Part shown: positions 44,629 through 54,020 of the stretch, piece by piece
How positions within the stretch are numbered: position 1 is the stretch's first letter
Layout of the letters: each line of letters starts with the position of its first letter
Assembly (NCBI GenBank): GCA_031001845.1
Contig: JARNGD010000120.1
Span: 1 to 64,000, forward strand
Direction: 5' to 3'
DNA from: Achaetomiella virescens
Lineage: Eukaryota; Ascomycota; Sordariomycetes; Sordariales; Chaetomiaceae
DNA: 64,000 bases
Program-made: the position numbers and the translations under genes
Notes under the pieces: generated by a model
Told to the model about the DNA's origin: nothing
What the model saw: only the letters and a program-made list of their open reading frames with translations
The model's database searches: none

Positions 44629-46965
44629 TATCGAAGGGACGAATATCGGTGAGTTGTATGATGGCCTTTGTATATTATCGCAGCATTACAAAGTAGACCT
44701 AGAGGTGCAAATGGATACCCTGACGTTTGGCTTCTTGCTGCATAGGAGATTCCGTAGTCAGTCATGGCCAGAGGGGCATATACCTATGCGTCCCACATGC
44801 TACTTCTCAGTCAGATGTTCGTTTGGATGTCTCCGTCATGTTCATGCAGCTGGGCCAGGTACTCGCTGCTGGTGGCGTGGGTCTCGGCTGTCTGGGGAAG
44901 GGTCCAGTCTGCGGAGACAGGGGTTTCGGTTTCGTTTGCGTATACTCCGTACTGAGGAGAAGAGCCGCTCGGCTCTTACGAACGGGCCTCTGAGGTGGGC
45001 ATCTCTCGCTGAAAGTTTGGGGCCTTCTCTGCTCCGCAGCCGCCACCATGGGCGTTGCGAGGTTAATGCAAGATCGTCGCTGTCTCTGCAGGGCGTTTCC
45101 ATTGGCGCTCGCTATGTGGGGCAGCCGTGCCGACTCTGAAACACACCAAACTCAATTCCACGGCTCCACCAGCCCCAAAGCAGGGCTCCAAGAAATGGGG
45201 GATGCTTCCATGCATTGTGGGTTTCCGTCATTCGACATCATCGCGATCCGTCCAGCACGGCGGGGGGCAAAGCACCTAAGGTACGTACCGAGTTGAAAAA
45301 AGTCTCGCGTAGGGAGAGCTATGAGCTACCGGTAAGCCCAATCCATATAATATCATCAACAACCACCTTCTTCCCATCGTACACTTAATGGCCTTTGCGC
45401 CGGCTGAATTCGAAATAGGCGCTTGCACGTGGGTTGTGGGACTTCATGGTGTGCCACCCGCAGCGGGCGCCCGCGGAGGGCTGTTTTGCGGCGGCAGTGG
45501 CCCGAAGAAGGGCGCTGCTTGCGGCGAACAGCCTGCACGAGAGACACTCAACTTCCGGACAGGTCCCACTCCGCAACGGGTGAACATGCTGGCGGAAAAT
45601 GGGTGGTGATCTGATCGAGTTTTCTCCTGGCTGATGAGGTCCAGTCGGCAATTCTCCCCGATCGAGAGGTGGCTTACAAGCCGGATTCTGAGCAAATGAT
45701 TGGCTGCCCACCTTTCGGGACTGCGGGCTCGCGCGCGGCCTGCAGTGGAAAGGGGCACCAGCAGAAAGTGGAGACGGCAAGGACACGCAACTTCTTCTGC
45801 ACGCATTGCATGCAAGACAGGCTCTCAGGCTTGTCGCGAAGGTGCTGGTGGATAGTCGGGGACTGAGGATTGGTCAACCGATAGGAGGCCAAAGCAAGGC
45901 ACCGGGGGCAACTGAGTCGGGTGGGAGTGAGGAACATTCAACGATGCTGAAGACGGATCTTTGCCGGTTGTTCTGCTGTCTGAGCTGTGATGCGTGGAAT
46001 AGCGTGACAGAACGCCTTAACCAAGCTGGTGGACTGGGAGCAACACCAACCTGGAAATCGTGGAACCACCCATGGTGAACGTTCCTCATCACTCGTACTC
46101 TGGGCTTGGCGCGAGTGAAAGAAAAAGGAATTGGCTGAAAGTGAAGGGTGCAGCTCGTTACAAACCCGGATCCATTCTGTTTTAGTTTGTCCCTGGCCTT
46201 AATTGCAGAACGTCCCCTGGCTTTAAGCACCAGCCAATCTCACCTGGGCACCTCGCTGCCCATTGACGGTATCTCTTTTTTTTTTTCCCCTTCGCGCCCT
46301 GACGAGGTGCACTTCCCTCTTCACGCCCCTCGCATCGCCCGAAGGCTGTCGCACTGCCGGCTCGTCCACAGGTTCCAAAGGGCTGCATCACCACGACTTT
46401 CTCCCATTTCCCCTCTTCCTCTTCGATCGTTCTTTCGCCTCGACCACTACCTCTTGGCCTGTCGCTCCTTTCCCAACACAGTCTCCACCAACCCGCGCGT
46501 GCACTCGGCGCCGTCAGCATTGCCTGCCGTCGATCGCGTTAAGCACGAGAGATCCAACATTCGCGTGCCGAGATCCAGAGTAAGTCGATCATCAGTATTG
46601 CTATCATGGAATCCATGCGGAATCACATATACCCCCCGAGAAACATTCTGGAATGCAGTCGCGACCGCAGAACCGGGGCCGATGCCTGGGCATCCACCAG
46701 CTTAGAACCTTCATCGCCAATATTGTCGCATGCCCGGAAATGGGTCTGGGCTGGTGTCGCGGCGGCATTCGGGCAGAATCTGGGATATTGCTTAATTGGG
46801 GAATCACTCGCACGATGAGAAAGCATCGAGGGTTTGTCTTGCTGACCAGAGTAGCCAACAGTCCAACAACCACAAGCTACGAGCTTCTATCGACAGAAGT
46901 GGAACTGTGTTTCGCGCTTACCTTCTATTCGCAACCTACACCTGACGGTCAGTCTTGGCCCAAAG
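44629..46965. other. 2.3 kb without a recognised gene
   Basis: Between the ABC1 gene and the septin, both on the plus strand. The right part, about 46200-46700, is pyrimidine-rich with a T run at 46267-46277 and may be the septin promoter or a spliced leader. No domain was found in its open frames. Confidence 0.5.
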
Positions 46966-48736
46966 ATGCCTGTTTCGCGTCCTGCAAGTCCCCAGTCGCT
47001 GATCCTCGAGTAGGCACAGAAGGCTCGGTCCTGCTGTGCTTGCGGCCCTTCGTTTTAGCCTTCGTCTTAACCTTCGCCGTCCACCACTTCCACGTCCGAG
47101 AAACCTCCGGTTTATGCTACCCCGGTAGCCGCTACCAAACCAAGACTGTTTGGACCGAGCAATGACCCCGCCCCCTCGTCGTTCCAGTCTCGGCATGTTA
47201 CTCCGGCGCAGCAAGAGCAGCGACCTGAAGCGCCAGCAGGCCGCCAGGGAGCAGGAGCTCCAGCGCCAGCGCGATGCAGTCCCCAAATCCCCTCCGCGCC
47301 TGCCTGTCCTCTACAACGGTGCCCCCGCACCTCAGCTGGGATTAGGAGGCGAGATCCGGCCCGATCTCTTGCGATTGTGTCTGGCCATGCAGAACACATG
47401 TCTGGCTCCAGCGCGCGGCCCTCGATGGAGCCACCACGCTCCGCTATCAGTGTCCCTCCTCCTCCGATTCCCTACGGCGGCTTTGACCCCTATGCTGGCA
47501 CCAACAGCATGGCTCACCGCGGTCGTTACAGCTATGCCAGCAGCGCCGTCAGCACTATCAACAGCCCTAGAAGGGTCCGGAGAAGAAAGGACCCCACTCC
47601 TTTCAAGTAAGTCGCAGCATCGCCCATCGTTTGTATTTCGCACCACTTACAGTCGGACAGCATCCTGATCGTTGGTACCGCGAACTCGGGCAAGACCTCT
47701 TTCCTCGAGTTCCTCAAGACGGCGCTGGCATTGCCCCGAAGAAGCGGTCCAAGAGCGGTTCCGAGCATGAGGATCTTCCGAGGCCGCCGCCGTCCGGCAA
47801 CTTTATCCCTCACTACCTCGAAACCGAGATCGACGGCGAACGTATCGGCCTGACCTTGGGGATTCCGAGGGCCTGGAGAAGAACGTGGTCGATCTGCAGC
47901 TCCGCGAGATGTCGAGTTTCCTCGAGAGCAAGTTCGAGGAGACCTTCACCGAGGAGATGAAGGTGATACGTTCCCCGGGCGTGCAGGATACCCACATTCA
48001 TGCCGTCTTCCTCGTCCTCGACCCGTCGCGCCTCGACCGGAACATTGCAGCGGCCAAGGCTGCCGGGGCGAACGGCCAACACAACGGCAGCAAGCACTAC
48101 CCACATGCTCGCATCCTGGGTAGCCTCGATGAGGACCTCGATCTTCAGGTGCTGCGGACGCTGCAAGGCAAGACAACCGTCATCCCTGTCGTTTCAAAGG
48201 CCGATACCGTCACCACCAAGCACATGAATGTGCTGAAGCGGACAGTGGCAGACAGCTTGAAGAAGGCGGGTCTCGACCCCTTGGAGGCTCTGGGCCTGGA
48301 CGACGAAGACGGTTCCAGCAGGATCGAGGAAGAGGACGAGGACCAACTCTCCGAAAACAGCGAGGTGGCGGAGGAGCGGGAGGAGGATCAGGAATTGCCA
48401 ATCCAGGGCCGAGACTCGCCTTCGAAACCGAAGCGACTTTCCAGTGGTTCCGTCCGCCGTAACAAGGGCCCAGAGGAGGGCCTCAAGGAGGACGAGGTGC
48501 CGTTCCTCCCGATGTCGATATTGAGCCCGGATATCTACGAGCCCGAAGTCGTTGGCCGGCAGTTCCCTTGGGGGTTTGCCGATCCTTACAATGAGGAACA
48601 CTGCGACTTCGTCCGCCTCAAGGAGACCGTCTTCAGCGAGTGGAGGGCCGAGCTCCGCGAGCTCAGCAGGGAGCAGTGGTATGAGGGCTGGAGAACAAGC
48701 AGGCTCAAGCAGCACGGGGCGAAACTGCACCGTTAG
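46966..48736 (+). CDS. aspE: AspE-type (group 5) septin
   Basis: Septins are GTP-binding filament proteins. AspE-type septins are limited to filamentous fungi and act with the core septins in hyphal growth and septation. The likely start is ATG 46966 (MPVSRPASPQSLILE). The disordered N-terminus continues in another frame as PVYATPVAATKPRLFGPSND, then RRSSLGMLLRRSKSSDLKR. GRYSYASSAVSTINSPRRVR precedes an intron at 47607-47660. The G domain begins ILIVGTANSGKTSFLEFLKT, a variant P-loop. It continues ETEIDGERIGLTL, DSEGLEKNVVDLQLREMS, HIHAVFLVLDPSRLDRNIAA and the specificity motif VVSKADTVT near 48200. An acidic insertion follows. The septin-unique part includes FLPMSILSPDIYEPEVVG and FPWGFADPYNEEHCDFVRLK. 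No C-terminal coiled coil is seen, as usual for this group. Frame changes occur near 47010, 47180, 47330 and 47865. Confidence 0.92.
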
Positions 48737-49712
48737 AGTGCCGTCGTTCCCAGGAGCCGGCCGCGCCTTTAAATGCCTCGTCCTCCACGACAGGGTTGGA
48801 GCGTATTTCCAGCGCCACATGCCTTCCCTTGTCACCTCTGTCCTCCAGCGACGCTCTGTGGTCTCACACACAGTTTTCCATTCAACAACTCGACTAGATC
48901 ATACCCATTTCACCTTTCATACCATCAACACGTGTAACCAACCACCGTCTTCACGACTTTTTCTTTCATAACGACTTCTATAGCTCAACGGAACTTCAGC
49001 AGACGGGCCAATGACGCATATTGCCAGATAACCTCAAGAGAGAGAGAGTCCTGGTATGTTGGCGTTGGCAGTTCCTGCGAGCTCCGAGACAGCATCTTTG
49101 CTTGTTCTGTACCACGTTAACTTTGAGATGGCCGGACATGGAATACCCCCTTTCTTTCCCTTTCACCCAAGGCACATTTGTTTTGTTTTCTCTCGCTTCG
49201 TTTATCTTCTGGACAGAACACTCTGGAAAAGGGAGCAATTTGTTTATCAGCTGCCTGGAGGTCCGTCATCGCGTTGACCTATTTTTTTTTTCTTGTCAGG
49301 GGGCAGCCAGTAGAGCAGACTGCGATCTCGCATGATTGCACAACGCGCAACGGTGTCGTACCCAACTGGGCATATGGTTCCTTGGGCGGTATTGCTCCTC
49401 TATGTAACTAGATCCACATGATGTCTCGTCTTCTGTACCCAACAAGTGTGGTTCTATGCATTCCAGACATTCAGGTATCCATTAGCTGGCAAGAACACTC
49501 CAATCGGACTTTGAAATGCAGTCAGACTTATCCTCTGAAAGCAAAACTCAGCGGTTCGAGGTTCTTGACTCCGCTGGGCTTCAGCAAGCAACCTCAGGAT
49601 TCCCGCCTGGAACAAGAAATAACCCAAAGTATCATGTCAGCAGATCTTAGCAACGCCCCTGTTCAATATGCACAAGCGCTAAAAAGGTCTCTCTCTCCCC
49701 AACCGCCACATC
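48737..49712. other. Convergent intergenic region
   Basis: 3' flanks of the septin (plus) and of the Cys-cluster protein (minus). Nothing else recognised; there is a T run near 49281-49290. Confidence 0.5.
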
Positions 49713-51044
49713 TCAAGCCAACCCTTGTAACCTCACTTTATACTTCCCCTCCCACTCCCTCACCGCCTCCTCAAACGCGGTCGTCAACGCCCCGATATCC
49801 TTGGCGCGATACCTCCGCCCACTGCCACTCCCAGCATCACTCCCACCCCCGCCAGCGTTCTTGATGTACTCCAGCTGCTGCTCGTCGTCGACGCTGAGCC
49901 CCAGCTTCCGCCGCTCTGGCAGGTGCACTTCCTGCCGGTGCCGTTGGAAGTTGGCGTCGGCGCAGGCGAGCGAGCACCAGATGGTGGGCAGCTTTAGAGA
50001 GGCGATGCACTCGGTGCAGAAGCGCAGGTCGGAGGGCGAGAGGGGCGCCTCGCCCATGGGGGTGTCTTCGTCGCCGGGGTGGAGCGGGTTTGAGCTTGTG
50101 GGCGGTGGTTGAGAGACATGGATTTGGATGCAGTTGAGGGAGGAGGCGCAGGTGTGGGTTTCGGCGTGGGAGGGCTGTATCATCGTTAGGGAGATAGAAA
50201 GCGACACAAGGGAGAGGAGGTGTTGGCTTACATATCCTTGCTGTTCGCAGTTCTCGGAGCAAAATAACGTCTTTTGCGGCTGGACCCCGCCTCCGCAAGC
50301 AGCGTGCAGATGCTGCAGCAATAGAAGTCCTTCGTGCTCGGTGCATCCCCACAGACTGCGCAGGCTGGAAGCTCGTACAGCTCGTCCGGCACCTTCTGCT
50401 GGGCGAGGCTCTCGCGTCTCTGAGCTTTCCTCGTCTTGTGTGCCTCATGGGCGGCCCTGGCCCGGCGCAGCTCATCCAGCCGCTGGTTAAGCTTGTCTGT
50501 TTGCTGGCTTGCACCTGCCGCTGCCTGCCTCTCCTCCAGGATCCGGTCCACCACCTGCTCCATTGACAACCCCTGGTTTAGCAGCATATCGAGATACTTC
50601 TGATGGTCCTCGGGCACGGTGGCGTCCTCGCCCGTCGTAAAGAATGTCTGCCTCAGCACCTCGACCTTGCTCGCCTCATCCGCTGCCGCCGCCAGCATTT
50701 GAGGTAAATCCCCGACCTCTTTCCCTGGCTCAGGTGCTAGTGGCCCCGTCCTCAACATCTCGGCGACTTCCTTCGCCAACGCCACCGGGTCACCACCCGC
50801 TACTGCAGTCGACTGATCTTCCAGCTTCTCAAACACCGCACCGCGGTTCGACGGGTCCTCCGCCATCAGCCTGAGCAACGAGGAGCGCACCCGCTCCGCG
50901 TACCACCTGCTTCGTTCCTCCCGCAGACGGCCGTCAACAGCTTGCGGCGAGATCTGATACTCCTTGGCAGAGTCGATCATGAGGTCCAACTCGGACAGAA
51001 AGGTGCGACGGAACGTGAACCATTCTGGTTGTTGCTGTGATGGC

Positions 51045-51075
<31 letters not shown>

Positions 51076-51291
51076 GCCCTGCCGAAATGTCTCCAGTGGC
51101 GGAGGTGGCGTCGGGGTTGAGGTAGCGGGTTCTGACGGCTTCGAGTAGAGCATCGTAGCATTGTGGGCAGGACACCAGCGTCTTGTTCTCGCCGTGCTGG
51201 GCAGCGCAGTTGGCTTTGATCCGGGCTGCTTCGGCAGCTATTTGTTTCGATTGGAGGCCGCGATGGCGGATTGAAGGAGAAGTTCTGTCAT
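49713..51291 (-). CDS. Fungal protein with Cys/His clusters, function unknown
   Basis: The start is ATG 51291 (MTELLLQSAIAAS). Within 20 codons a small indel moves to the long frame, which reads SKQIAAEAARIKANCAAQHG and VSCPQCYDALLEAVRTRYLN. A poly-Gln stretch encoded by 51046-51075 follows. A helical region, WFTFRRTFLSELDLMIDSAK to NQRLDELRRARAAHEAHK, leads to a first metal-site-like cluster, CAVCGDAPSTKDFYCCSIC, then KTLFCSENCEQQGY, where the 57-bp intron 50175-50231 falls. The last exon has a second cluster, FCTECIASLKLPTIWCSLAC, then QRHRQEVHLPERRKLGL, and ends KYKVRLQGLA. Cys spacing resembles MYND-like or treble-clef zinc fingers, but I cannot place the family. A frame change near 50290 joins the two parts. 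It diverges from the SF3b5 gene over 412 bp. Confidence 0.7.
51046..51075 (-). repeat. CAA trinucleotide repeat coding poly-Gln
   Basis: Ten consecutive CAA codons on the minus strand inside the Cys-cluster gene, in a wider Gln-rich patch. Confidence 0.9.
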
Positions 51292-51703
51292 AGTGAATGC
51301 CAGTCTTGGTGGCACAGAGGTCGAGGTGAGTCCAGCTCACTCAAACCAAAGGTGAAATTGAGAAATCGGGGACTCCGAGTGGGTGTGAGAGAATCCCAGA
51401 ATGCATCACAAATTTCACCAATAGGTCGAGGGGAAAGCGGTAACAGAAGGGCGTTTGGAATGATTCCCAAATTGGTTGTAAAGTTGATGTCGAGATTGCC
51501 GATGAATGAGGAAAGGTGAAGAACGACCTGTCCTGGCACACCGAGGCCCTGCAGCGCCAAGACGGGACTGCGGAGCCTCTCCCCTCTGTCCAAGTTTACA
51601 AGCAGTGCTTGGCACTCCAGGAACTTGACTCCAGTCGGCGCCTTGAAGGTTGTTGCTGAGAATCTGTCATCCACCCCAGACCAACCCAGACTCCACAACG
51701 AAA
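51292..51703. promoter_or_regulatory. Divergent promoter, Cys-cluster protein and SF3b5
   Basis: Both genes must be transcribed outward from these 412 bases. No motif stands out by eye. Confidence 0.5.
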
Positions 51704-52312
51704 ATGGTACGTTTGCCGGTTTCTCTGTTGACTTATCCATATGCTTAACTACATACCAACAGGCCGATAAACTGCGCAATCAACAAGAACTCGAGCGGCT
51801 GCAGGCCAAGTACGTGGGTACAGGCCATCCCGACACGACCAGCTGGGAGTGGAAGACGAACATCCACCGCGACACGTATTCGAGCATCGCTGGGCATCCG
51901 CCGCTCCTTTCATACCTTGCGCTGGCTGAAAACGAACCAGTAGCCAAAGTGCGCGTCCAGATGATCCGGGTACGGCTTGCCAACCCTTATGCGCGCTCTC
52001 TCTTTCTGGTTATCGCGGTCGCTGATACACTCCCTGTAGAAAATGTTGCAGCCGGTTGGGCCTCCGCCCCCGCGCGAAGGCGACGAAGTTTTTTGCGGCG
52101 CCACGGCAGGACGGGTCATGAGGTCGCAAGAGCCGCAAAAGAAAGGCACAGAAGCAACACCAGCCAGTAGGGCGCAGGTCATCAGACAGGCCAAGATTAG
52201 AGCTGGTTTGAATCCAGGTTGCATGGAACACTCAGGGGGAAAATGCGAACCCGTTGGGGCTCGCGTTCCCCCACAGGACTGGCTCTGGGCGGTTCCAGCA
52301 GAGACCGTCTGA
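51704..52312 (+). CDS. SF3B5: Splicing factor 3B subunit 5 (SF3b10 / Ysf3)
   Basis: Small subunit of the SF3b complex of the U2 snRNP. Exon 1 codes only for the initiator Met: ATG at 51704-51706 is followed at once by a 56-bp intron, 51707-51762, with CTTAACTAC before CCAACAG. Exon 2, 51763-51969, reads ADKLRNQQELERLQAKYVGT and SWEWKTNIHRDTYSS, then AGHPPLLSYLALAENE, which closely matches the family. A second intron, 51970-52039, joins VQMIR to KMLQPVGPPPPREGDE. Family members end about there, near 86-90 residues. This frame stays open to 52312, giving a doubtful C-terminal extension of about 70 residues. A missed indel or a real extension would both explain it. The gene converges with Nse3. 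Confidence 0.9.
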
Positions 52313-52428
52313 CCAGGCGATGGAGGACACTACTTCAGCCTGTAAGGCCCGAACCATAGCGAAGAGCCAGAATACAATGATACCCCTGACCCCAAGCAGG
52401 GACGAAGTAACAGTCCCGAATATGAGAA

Positions 52429-53588
52429 TTACTCGCTATCTTCGTCTTCGACTTCTGTCTGCCTCCTTGTCCTGCGCCGATTACTCGGCCCCGGGTCTGC
52501 ATCAGGCGGCGGTGCCTCCTCCGCTTCCTCGGCGACCGTCTCGCGCACCCCAGGTTTTCGGTCCTTGATCTTGAGGCTGGTCTGCAGCTTCCTCTCCAGT
52601 TCTTCACTGGAGCCGCCGTATACGATCCGTACAAATGCCGCGATCGCTTCCCTATCGATTTCCACCTTGCCGCGCGGTCCGACATGCCATGTCGTCGTGT
52701 CCTCGTCTCCCGCAGACTTGGACTCGGTCAACTTCACCAGATATCCCTGCTTAACCATCCGCTGGAGGACCGTCTCTGTCTTCTCGGTCGGCGACGTCTC
52801 GTCGTTTGGGTTCATGCTGGGCATGTTCTCGGCAGCATTGAGTCGCGTGAGGTGTCTGCGCAGCCGAGGGTCGCTTAGTTCGCCGCCGCTGAGGGTGATT
52901 ATGGAGATGATCACAGTGCATAACGCCATGTAGGACGCTTCGCCGTCGGCAGATTGGACTTTGGACGGGCTTATAATAGTGGGTATCTTGTAGGGTTCGG
53001 GCAGGACAGAGACGAGGGCGTATGAGTTCGAACTCGGCTCTTTTTGACTCTGGGATTTGGCAGCTGCCGGAGGTTAGTCAGTACATCGCTCTAGACCTCC
53101 GGTAGTGGGGAGACGTGCCCTTCCTTTTTTGCTCCGTCGTCATGAGATTCCTATCCCTAGCAGGCAGCTCCACCATCTCCATGCCAAATGTGGCACGTAG
53201 TTGCTTCTGTGCGCCAGCAAACACCTTCCTGAATTCTCGACCATGGGGACCAAGGACTGATTGCTGTCAGCGACGGTTCCGCGGGAGTCTACGTCGCAAC
53301 AGGTACCTTTGTCCTTTATCCCATCTCTTCGGATCGGTGTTCGCGAGTATTCGCAAGCAAGGGCGTAACGCACAAGGTTCTTGATCAGCTGGCTTGCCTC
53401 GTCTGTTCCCTCAACGTCCTCCATCCGCTCATCGCCGTCGTACTCCGCCTCGGAGGTCTGATGTTGCATATCTTCATCCTCGTCATCTTGCACTGCCTAT
53501 AAGCTGTCATATGCTGTGGATTTCGAGTCGGTTCCTAGTATGGATATGACGTTGCACCCACCTGTCGGCGTCGTCTTCGTTGAGGCAT
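52429..53588 (-). CDS. NSE3: Nse3 / MAGE-domain subunit of the Smc5-Smc6 complex
   Basis: The Smc5/6 complex works in DNA repair and chromosome maintenance; Nse3 binds DNA and pairs with Nse1 and Nse4. The start at 53588 gives MPQRRRRRQ, then an intron with a conventional donor and acceptor, then an acidic stretch (QDDEDEDMQHQTSEAEYDGD). The MAGE homology domain begins EASQLIKNLVRYALACEYSR and PIRRDGI. After another intron it continues VLGPHGREFRKVFAGAQKQL and ATFGMEMVELPA. A further intron precedes SNSYALVSVLPEPYKIPTI, and MALCTVIISIITLSGGELSD and the second winged helix follow (VLQRMVKQGYLVKLTE, WHVGPRGKVEIDREAIAAFV). The acidic and basic tail ends VEDEDSE at 52429. The long open stretch 52429-52929 is free of frame changes, unlike most genes here. 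Assignment rests on the WH-WH order and the MAGE segments. Confidence 0.88.
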
Positions 53589-54020
53589 AGTCTTGAAAGA
53601 ATGCTCGTGGGCTTGCTGCTGGGCTTGGAAGATGGCGGATCGAGTACTCGGACAGGCGATCTGATGATGGTGGAATGAATGCGACTGCGTCGACAAAAGT
53701 GACCAAAGATAGTGGGGAGATGCTTTTGTTCGGAGACACAGCGTTCGCTATCGAGTCAATGAGTTAGGGCGACGCGGGGCAGGCCGCGACTAAAACCCTT
53801 GTCACTGTCGCGTCTCCATGTGCCTTGTGTCTCCAGCTTGCCTGCCGAAAGCCCACTGAGCCAGGGTCAGGGGCTGGACCCACCCAAAATCTTTCGTCGC
53901 AAAGACATTCGAGGTCCACTTCGCGCTCTTGGATCCGCGATGGCTACGCTTTACAGCAGACTTCAATAACAGAGGCCTGGGTGGTGCAGCAAGCAACACC
54001 GGCCGTTTCATTCACCTCTG
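53589..54020. promoter_or_regulatory. Divergent promoter, NSE3 and SLS1
   Basis: These 432 bases separate the two starts. No distinct motif was recognised. Confidence 0.5.
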
